The translations under genes and the position numbers were made by a program. Shown here piece after piece: positions 20,001 through 29,600 of a stretch of DNA of 64,000 bases. Origin of the DNA: Robiginitalea sp. SC105 (GTDB lineage: Bacteria > Bacteroidota > Bacteroidia > Flavobacteriales > Flavobacteriaceae). A model generated the notes under the pieces. That model was not told where the DNA came from, did not search any database, and saw only the letters and a list, made by a program, of their open reading frames with translations. The stretch spans positions 806,001 through 870,000 of the forward strand of contig NZ_JACLZF010000002.1 of NCBI RefSeq assembly GCF_014243345.1, given 5' to 3'. The number at the start of each line of letters is the position of its first letter. Within the stretch, counting starts at the first letter, position 1.

Positions 20001-23000
20001 TCACCATGCCGTTTGGCACGGACCTGAACAGTTTATCCCCGGCCATTGGGGTATCGGCTTTTGCCACGATCACCCCTGAATCTGGTTCGAGCCAGGATTT
20101 CAGCACTCCAGTTGACTACACGGTTAAAGCGCAGGATAACTCCGAACAGGTATGGCGTGTGACGGGTTCCGTTGAAGGTGATAGTGAGCCACCCCAACTA
20201 ACCTGTTCACCTGACTTATGGATTCAGACAGATCCCGGGGTTTGTGAGGCGACATTCGATTTGAGTGCATCGTTATATGCTGCCACAGCTATTGACAATG
20301 ATGGACTGCCCCCTGTAATAACTTATTCGGCTGAACCGGACTGGATATTCCCAATAGGACTTACGGTAGTAACTGTGCAGGCAAGGGATGCCGCAGGTAA
20401 TACTGCAACTTGTAACGTCAATATAACTATTGTGGATAATTTGGCGCCTGAATTAACCTGTCCCGGGGATCAGGATTTCCTGGGTACGGATATTGTAGAA
20501 GGGACAGTTATTGGTGAGCTTCCCGATTTCACTGCACTTGCAGAAGTTTCAGATAATTGTGGCATCGCTTCTGTTGTGCAGGATCCGGCTCCCGGAACCC
20601 CGGTCTCAGGCGACGGATCAATAACAACTGTTACCCTTACGGTATTGGACGTTAACGGAAATGGGGCACAATGCTCTTTTAATGCACAATTGTTCCCACC
20701 TCTGGATGCACAGATTGGGGGACGGGTATGGGATGACCTCAATGCCAACGGCTTACAGGATGCAGGAGAACCCGGAATCGAATCTGTCCCGGTATTTCTT
20801 ACGGATTGTGTAACGGAGCTAAGTTTCTCTACTACTACCGATGCGAATGGTGAATATAATTTTGCAGGGTTGGTAGCTGGAAACTATAGGGTACAACTAC
20901 CTACGCTACCAGGTTATGCGTTTACCTCGCCAAATGTGGGAGGGGATGATAATATCGATTCCGATGTTACTGGTGATGAAACTAGTGGGGCAATTGACTG
21001 CTTTGAATTGGCCTTTGGTGACATGATTATAGTGGATGCCGGCATGTTCATTGAATCACCTGCGCTACTCGTCATAGAACCTTCCTCCATGGAGGAAACC
21101 CTGTACCCGGACCAGTCCGTACAGGTTTCCTATATCGTGGATTCGGACGATGCCAGCACCCTGCCTACGCCGGCTGCCATGAGCATTACGGATAATGCCA
21201 CAAGCAATCCGGCCAGCTGGGCATCCACCACGTCGGCGGCTAACCAGGGAACCCCCTATGAGGTGATCTTCAACAGCAACGGTTTGTCACCGGGCACCTA
21301 TACAGGTGTGCTGGAAGCCGGGCCTGTGTCCGGATATACCAACGCCAGTATCCCGATTACCTTTACCGTGGAACCCGTTCCACCGCTGGGCGTCCTGCAG
21401 TTTGTCCTGGTGAACGCCGATTCGAATACGGACTTGTTCGTGATCACCAACGGCATGGAGGTCGATCCGGCCACTCTGCCCACAGCTAACCTGAACATTC
21501 GCGCCCAGGCAACGCCTGATGCAGAAAGCGTGGTCATGCAACTCAGCGGGGCATTGACAAATAACCGCACGGAAAGCGTTCCACCCTATGCCCTCTACGG
21601 GGACAACTCTGGGAATTATTTTGCCCAGGTATTCCCGATTGGCAATTACAACCTGTCTGCAACGGCCTATTCCGGTAACGGAGGAGGCGGTACGGCAGGT
21701 GCCACTGCGAACGTCAGCTTCAGCTTTGTGGACGAAGATCCGATTTGTGCCGAATTCGACGCCAGCCTGGCCGGCAGCAGTAATCCCACCACCTGTTCCG
21801 GTACCGAAGGGAGCGCCACCATTGCCGTCATCGGGGCTACCGGTGAGGTCTCCTATACATGGAGCCACAACGGCAGCCTGAACAGTGCTTCGGCAACAGG
21901 ACTGGCTGCAGGTGCTTACAGTGTTACGGTCACTGATGCCAACGGGTGTACGGACGTAGTCGGATTCACCCTGACAGGGCCACCTCTGCCAGTGGTAACC
22001 CTGGCCCCGTTTGCCAGTGTACTCAACACGGATGCGCCCTTTGCCCTTTCGGGAGGTTCGCCTGCCGGGGGTACGTATAGCGGAACGGGTGTAAGCAGTG
22101 GGTTCTTCAACCCCTCTGTGGGTCCCGGAACCTTTGCAATTACCTATACCTATACTGATGGAAATGGTTGCACCAACAGTGCGGTTCGCAACATCGTGGT
22201 TACTTCCTCCATCGGAAGTTCCCCGCTGATCGTACTGAATGCCAATACAGACACGCAACTTTTTGCACTCACAGACGGGCTGGTGATTAACAAGGCAGAT
22301 ATTGGAGATACCCCATTGGGCGTGATTTTCAACCCGAACATTAACTCAGGAGGGGTACAGTTCAACCTGAGTGGCCCTATTACCCAGAACCGGTACGAAG
22401 GCCCGGCACCGCGATCCCTGTTCGGGGATATCGGAGTCGATATCCAGGGACAGCCATTCCCGGTTGGGAATTATACTCTGGTGGCAGACCCCAACAACGG
22501 ACCGACCATTACCGTAAACTTCTCGGTTGTGGATCAGAACCCGGTCTGTGCGGCATTCGAGGCCACCGTGGCAAGCAGTTCCAACCCAACTGGGTGTACG
22601 CTGTCTAACGGAAGTGCAACAATTGCCGTGAGTGGGTCAACTGGCACCTTGTCCTATTCATGGAGCCACAACGCCGGGTTGAACAGTGCCACGGCCACCG
22701 GTCTGGCTGCCGGATCCTACAGTGTTACGGTGAGTGACACCAATGGCTGTGTGGATGTGGTGAGCTTTACACTCTCCGGACCCCCACTGCCGACCGTAAG
22801 CCTGGCCGCGTTCCCGAGCGTCCTCAATACGGATGCGCCCTTTACCCTCACAGGCGGTTCTCCCGCAGGAGGCATCTATACGGGCACGGGGGTAGTTGGC
22901 GATACCTTTAATCCTGCAGTAGGACCGGGTACCTTCCCGATTACCTACACCTATACGGATGCCAGTGGTTGCAGCAACAGCGCTGTTCAGAATATCGTGG

Positions 23001-23623
23001 TAACCACCACAATCGGCAACTCGCCGCTGATTGTCCTGAACGCCAATACCGATACCGAGCTCTTTGCCCTTACGGATGGCCTGGTGATTTCCAAGGAAGT
23101 GATCGGGGAAACACCACTGGGCGTGATATGGAACCCGAATGTAAATTCTGGAGGGGTACAATTCAACCTGACCGGCCCGTTAACCGAAAGCCGGTTTGAA
23201 AGCCCGGCCCCGCGCTCCCTCTTCGGGGATATCGGGACCAATATCCTGGGTAAACCTTTCCCGGTGGGGAATTACACCCTGGTGGCCGACCCGAACATCG
23301 GGCCTACCGTCACGGTTAATTTCTCCGTTGTAAACAGCACGACCACGGCCCGAACTGCGGTTACAAACCCGGTGAAAGCGAGTCCGAACCCGGCAGATAC
23401 GGAAGTTACGCTTCAATTCGAGGAGCCGATACGCCTGGTTACCCTCCAGGTTTACGATACGGCCGGAAGGCTTGTGCGGGTAGTCCGTGCCAACGGAGAC
23501 CAGGATTTGCGTTCCTATCGATTGGATGTCATTGACCTGCCTATCGGAATGTACTACGTCAGGATAACGGATGCCAACGGGCAGTCCTATCAGGAAGAAG
23601 TCCTTGTCAGCAGGTACCGGTAA
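14030..23623 (+). CDS. Giant T9SS-secreted surface protein with N-terminal cohesin module, malectin, PKD, CBM6-like, SprB and HYR-like domains
   Basis: A 3197-codon protein. The signal peptide core is LSLILLSLALMGSG, cleaved after VRAQA near residue 65; a start at 14102 is also possible. Domains in order: cohesin (about 66-200, TPASSTVSVDDTFTLTVEV, then YLSFDPAILEV, IEFKALAPG); PKD (204-290, SWDFGDGSP); InlB-like (298-377); malectin 1 (380-550); two Ig/cadherin-like; CBM6-like (755-894); Ig-like; malectin 2 (992-1174) and 3 (1273-1430) with Ig-like spacers; SprB-like (1645-1723); HYR-like repeats (1794 to about 2220); SdrD B-like (2226-2340); a repeat block; and a type A T9SS sorting domain in the last 80 residues (SPNPADTEVTLQF, YDTAGRLVR, LPIGMYYVRITDANG). 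It should be displayed on the cell surface and bind glycans. The dockerin protein gene follows 30 bases downstream. Confidence 0.92.
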   Translation: MENVVRLRQCLSRVIRIVQETNLWMQPSHLIVRTVPAFNRKWLSLILLSLALMGSGLTEAVRAQADLAVTPASSTVSVDDTFTLTVEVQSSGQSYDLAEVYLSFDPAILEVQSLTPVTTSLPIPLVSAVFDNTLGTIAYGGGTFSNFPSSDSDLLQIEFKALAPGNSGIDFYDPDGAASTLVTFDGANILGTANGASVTVEIANLPPIASFTTSSTLVGVNDVVSFDAGASSDPDAGDFITNYSWDFGDGSPAGNGQTTDHSYNATGTYTVTLTVTDNNLATGQSTETIQVQTISVPTYTISASVTGIGGSIDPEGEVVVDENANQLFTFTADTGYEIDQVLVDGNPVTPDGTPEQGTFEITGVTSNQDISVSFSEIPPFQLCIASGNGDLTAFGRSFVGDPNAAAPTGAGFSRTNGKPYVGYSGGIAGTTTGTGEELLFQKEIYGGAGGTNPSFIYDIPVANGFYQVDLYFAEVFHPASGGRIFDVFLDGNRILDEYDLVDPVKDGLGSNQTAITRTYFVQVNDGNVSLQIGDATVDNGKLSGICITEVASANLHPLSNIGNLDVNAAEAAAALLNISDPESDALTVVLNGLPASLSYNPTSGQLEGTPLVGEVGVYTINAIISDGTNAAVTEEFTLTVNPPAGDDPPVITAIANIEINEGAPLSIPITVTDDFNPAASIEIFDISAGGTNNPFTPTTSVSVGSLTDNGGGSYSFDWTPAPGTGRSYLAVVTANDGVNTPVTESFRINVAQQVPGTILARTFNNPDPWYGSSAPGAGYSVAIETSTAQNIGYIDNGDFVEYLVNVPAPGLFDLEVQAAKGNAGTTTVTFSENSGGGFTPIGSVGVVNNGAGWQDYAAYTTQVTFLNAGLQTLRLDFSAGANIAQFSFTEVSGNTAPVVAITSPADGIYATSDAGLSFTGTANDPDDGDLSASISWESDLDGSLGTGSTITPTLSVGTHVITASATDLDGSNPLTGQSSITVIIVDPAPFCATPSFRVNAGGPIVFSANGDFEEDQKATGPTNGTAQLGTPSPYLDLTPPAEDTTFGSNAPLASNDTGYPDYLFQTERYSQVANPDNMNWSFPTGNGVYEVKMLFNENWTGEINNPRVFDVEIEGNLALNDYRPSGPTGADVNVAKVETYTATVTDGVLNINFIKGTQNPSIKGFDICFVSEVLSVPPVFTAEISNQINLEGDSPVGLSVAANDPDGTAVTFSDNGTLPTGLTIDPVSGAISGTISAGAALGSPYAVVITATDEQAESSTSSFTWEVLAPVGLPLCINSGDQGPVSAFGQSFIADSYVTPAGGNFFTTTSAITGTTPGSGEEQMYQSEHWTNDALGLRYDIPTGNGDFSVDLYMAELFADNADVRIIDITIEGVPVETGIDLVGDFGKFTAATFTYPVTVSDGFLNIVITTQAGKDNPKLNGLCVSAAASNTPPVVSIIAPSAGTDITRGQATTLTATASDIQDGDVTSSIVWTSGDTQFIPAGSGGNTTGTFVTPGPQTLRATAQDTEPLEGFDEISVNVLPPAVTFVSPTAGETLGSLTVNVEVNPTDVLFGNAEHFHFYINPPDVNNLDIDTRISSAAPAAWKLSDTEFIFDENSDALSSNGLGNGIVEGENTIVVVVADQFHTEFSNPEAKAVVTFDVCLTSITEIVGTDPINCEVPDGSIVITANGTNLQYSIDNGATFQASNTFPGLSAGTYDVVVQRTDDASCEATGQVTLNAPESPMPLISGPLTYLQGTPGVTLDAGAGYTSYQWSTGETSQTIEVTAGSYFVTVTDANGCEGTSSTVLVEETNDAENPVAVCQPLEIFLDENGLATLVADDLDGGSTDNAGIASFEASKTSFDCGDLGVNQVMLTVFDVNGNSDFCMVDVTVTDPLAPDVNCAANVIVTSSNGNPVVVSVPEPSVTDNCDTGLTATPTRSDNASLTLNDPFPVGTTQILWSVADNSGNTGTCTQNVIVNFTPSTGNDIVSFSVTNQSGSSVIDAIAHTVQFTMPFGTDLNSLSPAIGVSAFATITPESGSSQDFSTPVDYTVKAQDNSEQVWRVTGSVEGDSEPPQLTCSPDLWIQTDPGVCEATFDLSASLYAATAIDNDGLPPVITYSAEPDWIFPIGLTVVTVQARDAAGNTATCNVNITIVDNLAPELTCPGDQDFLGTDIVEGTVIGELPDFTALAEVSDNCGIASVVQDPAPGTPVSGDGSITTVTLTVLDVNGNGAQCSFNAQLFPPLDAQIGGRVWDDLNANGLQDAGEPGIESVPVFLTDCVTELSFSTTTDANGEYNFAGLVAGNYRVQLPTLPGYAFTSPNVGGDDNIDSDVTGDETSGAIDCFELAFGDMIIVDAGMFIESPALLVIEPSSMEETLYPDQSVQVSYIVDSDDASTLPTPAAMSITDNATSNPASWASTTSAANQGTPYEVIFNSNGLSPGTYTGVLEAGPVSGYTNASIPITFTVEPVPPLGVLQFVLVNADSNTDLFVITNGMEVDPATLPTANLNIRAQATPDAESVVMQLSGALTNNRTESVPPYALYGDNSGNYFAQVFPIGNYNLSATAYSGNGGGGTAGATANVSFSFVDEDPICAEFDASLAGSSNPTTCSGTEGSATIAVIGATGEVSYTWSHNGSLNSASATGLAAGAYSVTVTDANGCTDVVGFTLTGPPLPVVTLAPFASVLNTDAPFALSGGSPAGGTYSGTGVSSGFFNPSVGPGTFAITYTYTDGNGCTNSAVRNIVVTSSIGSSPLIVLNANTDTQLFALTDGLVINKADIGDTPLGVIFNPNINSGGVQFNLSGPITQNRYEGPAPRSLFGDIGVDIQGQPFPVGNYTLVADPNNGPTITVNFSVVDQNPVCAAFEATVASSSNPTGCTLSNGSATIAVSGSTGTLSYSWSHNAGLNSATATGLAAGSYSVTVSDTNGCVDVVSFTLSGPPLPTVSLAAFPSVLNTDAPFTLTGGSPAGGIYTGTGVVGDTFNPAVGPGTFPITYTYTDASGCSNSAVQNIVVTTTIGNSPLIVLNANTDTELFALTDGLVISKEVIGETPLGVIWNPNVNSGGVQFNLTGPLTESRFESPAPRSLFGDIGTNILGKPFPVGNYTLVADPNIGPTVTVNFSVVNSTTTARTAVTNPVKASPNPADTEVTLQFEEPIRLVTLQVYDTAGRLVRVVRANGDQDLRSYRLDVIDLPIGMYYVRITDANGQSYQEEVLVSRYR
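21385..23335 (+). repeat. Alternating A-B-A-B-A protein-domain repeat inside the cohesin protein gene
   Basis: Two module types alternate. Module A (about 105-120 residues, LIVLNANTDTELFALTDG to PFPVGNYTLVADP) occurs at about 21385-21740, 22217-22530 and 23020-23335. Module B (SprB-like plus Ig-like, SNPTGC, TWSHNGSLNSATATGLAAG, then SGGSPAGGTYSGTGV) occurs at about 21750-22208 and 22545-23015. The second and third A copies and the two B copies are the most alike, also at DNA level, so the last A-B unit was probably duplicated recently. Confidence 0.85.
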
Positions 23624-23653
23624 CTCAAATCGCATTTTAAAGAGATCATAATT

Positions 23654-26600
23654 ATGAAGATTTTCATCCCACATACACCAATTCATATGAAATCCCGACG
23701 CCCAATTCGGGTAATACTGGGACTGTTCATCCTGCTGCTTTGTGCGGCAGGTTCGGTCCAGGCCCAATCATTTAGTTCCAGTCAATTGAATTTCAACGGG
23801 AACGGGGGCGTAAACCAGGGGACCTCCCTGATGTTCGGTCCTGACGGACGGCTTTATGTCCTGCAGCTCAATGGCACCATCGATATTTTTACCATCCAGC
23901 GAAACGGGGTTGATGATTATGTCGTGACTGCCAGCGAGGAGTTGTTACTGGTCAAGAATATCCCGAACCACAATGACGATGGGAGTTCCAATGCGAATAA
24001 CAATAGAGAAGCTACCGGGATCACCGTAGCGGGTACTGCCAGCAACCCGGTGATCTATGCAACCTCCAGCGATAGCCGGGTCGGTGGTCCCGGTGGGGAT
24101 GCAAACCTGGACACGAATTCCGGGGTGATCACCCGGATTACCTGGACGGGATCGAGTTGGGATGCCGTGGACATAGTCCGCGGGCTGCCCCGTTCCGAGG
24201 AAAACCACGCGACAAATGGCCTGGAGTTCGTGACCATCGGGGGCACGGATTACCTGATTGTGGCGTCGGGAGGGTTTACCAATGCTGGTTCCCCCTCGGA
24301 CAATTTTGCCTGGACCACGGAATACGCACTTTCCGCGGCTATCCTTTCGGTCAACCTGACCATGCTGGAGGCCATGCCCATCCAGAACGACGGGGTACGG
24401 AATTACATTTACGATATTCCCACCCTGGACGACCCCACCCGGGCCAATGCCAATGGTATTACGGATCCGGATAGCCCGGGCTACAATGGGATCGATGTGA
24501 ATGACCCCTGGGGCGGGAATGACGGCCTCAACCAGGCCATGGTGGTCGAAGGTGGCCCCGTGCAGATCTTCTCACCGGGATACCGTAACTCCTATGACCT
24601 GGTCGTTACCCAGGATGGCAAGGTATATGCCACGGATAATGGCGCCAACGGGGGATGGGGAGGATTACCTGTCAATGAAGGCACTGCGAATGTCAACAAT
24701 GATTATATATCCAGTGAACCGGGCAGTTCCGCTTCTGTAGGGGGGGAGCAGGTCAATAACCAGGACCACCTGACGCTGATTACCACGGATATCCAAAGCT
24801 ATACCTTTGGGAGTTTTTACGGGGGCCATCCGGCCCCGGTCCGGGCAAATCCCGCAGGAGCCGGACTTTTCACAAACCCGGAAGTAAATTCGTATAATCC
24901 GGCTACTTCGGTCTTCCGGACGCTGATTTACGATCCGGATGGTTCGACACCGGGATCAACCACAAACCCGAACATTGCACTACCCGCCAACTGGCCACCG
25001 GTACCTGTAAGCCTGGCCAACCCCGATGAAGGAGATTGGCGTGGCCCTGGGATCGGAAATCCGGACGGCCCTAGCGATGTCCTGGTTACCACTTGGGGTA
25101 CGAATACGAATGGTATCGATGAGTATACCGCTTCCAACTTCGCAGGGGCGATGCAGGGAAATTTGCTTGCCGGAACCAATGGAGGAGCGCTGCGTCGTGT
25201 TGAACTCAATGCGAGTGGCAACCTGGATAACCTGACCAACACCTTTATCTCAAACCTGGGCGGAAATGCCCTGGGGATCACCTGCAATTCCGATTCCGAT
25301 CCCTTCCCGGGAACAATTTGGGTTGCTCCGTTCAATGGTTCCATAGTAGTTTTGGAACCCCAGGATTTTGTGATTTGTATCCTCCCTGGAGAAGCCGGAT
25401 ACGATCCCCTTGCCGATAATGACGGTGACGGCTACACGAACCAGGATGAAATCGACAACCTGCTTCCCGGTCAGACCATTGAGCAAGTAATCTGCAATGG
25501 GGGGAACCAACCCAATGATTTTGACAAAAACGCAGGCGGGACCCTGGTTTCGGACCTCAATGACAACGATGACGATGCCGACGGGATTCCGGACGGGTCG
25601 GACCCCATGCAATTGGGCAATCCGATCGATTCGGGTTCCGACGCCTTCGATTTACCCGTACTGAATGACCTGCTTTCGGATAACCCGGTCCTGCAGGGCT
25701 ATCTCGGGCTGGGATTTACCGGGATGATGAACAACGGGGACACGGGCGCCAACTGGCTTAACTGGCTGGACCGGCGTGACGATCCTGCCGACCCGAACCC
25801 CAATGACATCCTCGGGGGCGCCACGGGTTCCATGACCATGCAGATGACGGCGGGAACGGCCTTGGGAACGGCAAACACCCAGGAAAAAGCATTTCAATAT
25901 GGCGTCAATGTAAGCACAGCCACAGGAGGTTTTACGGTGGAAAGCCGTTTGTTCAACTTCAACGACCCTTTGCAGTTATATGATGCAGCTTCCCCGGCCA
26001 ATGGCGAACTCGGTATCTTCATTGGAGATGGGACTCAAAGCAATTACATCAAACTTGTAATTACAAAAAACGGGATCAATGCATTGCAGGAACTTGACGA
26101 TACACCCCAGACGCTCACAGAACTCAATGTAACGATCGACCCCTCGGACCGGCCGGCAAACGCCGTTACCTTTTCATTTGTAGTGGATCCGACAACTGGG
26201 TTGGTGACCTTGCAATACCAATTCGACAACGACCCGGTGCAAACCCTGGGAACCATGAATGCTGGTGGCGCGATACTTACGGCCATCCAAAACGCGGGCA
26301 CCCCACTCATGGTAGGTTTTATCGGCTCCTCAAACGCAACCGGCGAAGAGGTGGAAGGCACCTGGGATACCCTCAATGTGCAGGGCAGCCAGCCGGCCGT
26401 GGAACAGGATTTTCCGGAGGTGAGTGTATTAACGGGTGCTAGTGCAACTTCCCTGAACCTGGATGAATTTTTCTCAGATGACGGAGGGGATGGGAATCTG
26501 ACCTACACCATTCAAAATAACACAGATCCCGCAATCGGTGCGAGCATCAGTGGAAGTACCCTGAACCTGACTTTTCCCGCAACCGCGGCAACATCGAATA

Positions 26601-29600
26601 TCACTATCCGGGCGGCGGATACCGGGGGATTGTTCATTGAACAAGTCCTAACTGTTAACGTATCCGATGAACCGGTGCCGATCGTCCGAATCCGGGCAAA
26701 CGGGGCCACCATCGCAGCTACCGATGCCGGGAACCCCGACTGGGTGGGCGTTACGGCCACGGGTGCCCAAAATGGCACCTCCAATGGATTTAGCTGGTCC
26801 GTCAACACCGGTAACCACTCCACCCACAACATCGCCGGACGCCATGCGTCAGTTCCCGCTTACGTACCCCAGGCCCTATTTGCCAACGAGCGCTGGGATC
26901 CGGAGGCTGCCCCCGAGATGCAGTGGGATATAGCGCTTCCCAACAATGAATCCTATGTGGTCCGCCTTTATATGGGGAACGGATTTGCAGGAACCTCAGG
27001 CATCGGGCAACGGGTCTTCGATATCTCTATTGAGGGGAACCTGGTACAGAATGATCTGGACCTGGTACAAACCTTTGGCCACCAGGTCGGGGGGATGCTT
27101 GAATATCAGGTGAATCTTACAGATGGCACCCTGAACATCCTCTTTGAACACGTAACGGAGAACCCGACGGTCAATGGGATTGAAATCCTCAGCCTTGGAG
27201 GATCTTTCGCCCCGCCGATCTCCGTGGAACCCATCGCAAATCAAACAAATTTTGAAGGCGACCTGATCAACTTCAATGTGGCTGCCAGCGGAGGCGATAG
27301 TAATGAAAACTTTGGCTATTCGGCCACCGGTATGCCACCGGGGATCAGCATTGAGCCTACCACGGGCCTGATTTTCGGCAACATCGATACAGGGGCTTCT
27401 GCGGGGAGCCCATACAACCCAACCGTAACGGTGAGCAAGCCCGGCAGTGCTTCGGTGCAGGTGAATTTCAGTTGGACCGTTTTGGACCCCAGTACCACCG
27501 GGACCGCGCTGTTCCGAGTCAATGCGGGCGGGGCGCTTACCCCCTCCAATGATGCCGACCCAAAAAGCTGGGATGCGGACCAGACGGTTGCAACTCCCGG
27601 AGGCACAGCAACGACCGGTACACCATCCCCCTATGTTAATAGCGCCGCCGAGGACGAGACCTTCGGTGCTGCCGTAACCACAGGGTTCACCAATACCACC
27701 GGTTATCCGGATGCCCTTTTTACCACCGAACGCTATAATACGCTGGCCGTCCCTGATAATATGCAATGGGATTTCCCGGTTCCCAACGGCAACTATACGG
27801 TAAATTTACTTTTTGCCGAGATTTGGACCGGAGCTCAGACTGCTGGCGTCCGGGTATTTGATGTCGAAATCGAGGGTAATCTGGTGCTGGACGACCTGGA
27901 CCAGACGGCGGCCTATGGCTGGGAGACAGCCGCTGTTGAGACCTTTGCAGTAACTGTTACCGATGGGAACCTGGACATCGACTTTATCCAGGGTATACAG
28001 AACCCGAGCATCAAAGGGATTGAAATCCTCCCTTCTGGTCCTCCGGCCGAACTGCAATGGACCGACCAGACCGACGACGAGAATTACACGGCCCGCCATG
28101 AAGCCTCTTTTGTGCAGGCCGGGGACAAGTTTTATTTGTTTGGCGGCCGGGAAAATTCTTCCAGTCTGGATGTGTATGACTACCAGTCCAAGACATGGTC
28201 GACTATTTCCAATTCGGCCCCATCCGAATTCAACCACTTCCAGGCCCTGGAGTATAATGGCCTGATTTGGGTGATCGGCGCATTCAAAAACAACGCTTTC
28301 CCCAACGAACTCCCGGCGGATTATGTCTGGGCGTATAACCCGGCCCAGGACACCTGGATCCAGGGCCCGGAAATTCCGCCTGCCCGTAAACGGGGTTCTG
28401 CTGGCTTAGTTGTCTACAATGATAAGTTTTATGTGATCGCCGGAAATACCATAGGCCATAATGGCGGTTACCAGGCCTGGTTCGACGAATTCGACCCGGC
28501 CACCGGGGTTTGGACAACGCTTACGGATGCGCCAAGGGCCAGGGACCACTTCCATGCCGAGGTCATTGGAGACAAGCTCTACGTGGCAGGTGGAAGGCTT
28601 TCCGGCGGAACCGGCGGGACCTTTGCCCCGCTGATTGCAGAAGTGGATGTGTATGACTTTACCAGCGGGACCTGGTCCACGCTGCCTTCCGGACAAAATC
28701 TCCCCACACCCAGGGGTGCGGCTTCCGTGGCTGTGTTCCAGAATGAGCTTTATGTCATTGGCGGGGAGATCGGGGTCGACCTCCAGGGGAACACGATAAA
28801 CGATGCCCAGAAGACCACCGAATCCTATAATCCGGTAACCGGCACCTGGACGACCCGGGCCGACCTGATTACGGAGCGGCATGGGACCCAGGCCATTGTT
28901 TCCGGAGACGGAATCCATATAACTGCCGGTTCCAATACCCAGGGAGGCGGCGGCACCATGAAAAACATGGAATTCTATGGGACCGATAACCCGAGCGGCA
29001 CTCCCCTAACGGCTGGTCAGCTCAGCGTTGCATCCTCCCTGACAGTAACAACCGGCGGGGCCTCCGTGATCACGCTCAACAATGCTGCAGGGAATACCGG
29101 GATCATCGTTACCGGGGCCCAACTCGGCGGGGGCGATGCCGGGAACTTCCAGATTGTTTCAGACCTGGAATTCCGGTTTATCCCACCCGGGGGATCACTC
29201 GATGTATTTATCGGCCATACCGGAGCGACGGACGGGGACGTGGCATTGCTCACCTTCCAGTACGACGGGACCAACAGCTCCCCGGTGGCCCTGACCTCCG
29301 GCGAGTCACAGGCCACTGTGCTCTATCGGATCAATACGGGTGGGCCGCTGACTGCGGCAACCGACAGCCCGAACCCGGATTGGGAACAGGATACGGGTGT
29401 TTTTGGCACGGCCGGGAATTCGACTTACCTGACAGGTGCTACCGCCACCGGCGGCACCTTTGATCAGTCTTCCGCAAGTGCTTATCAGGGGCCGATCGTA
29501 ATGACCGACCCGTCGCTTCCGGCAGGAACCCCGGTCTCCATATTCCAGACGGAGCGTTTTGATGCAGCTGCGGCGCCTGAAATGACCTGGGCTTTCCCGG

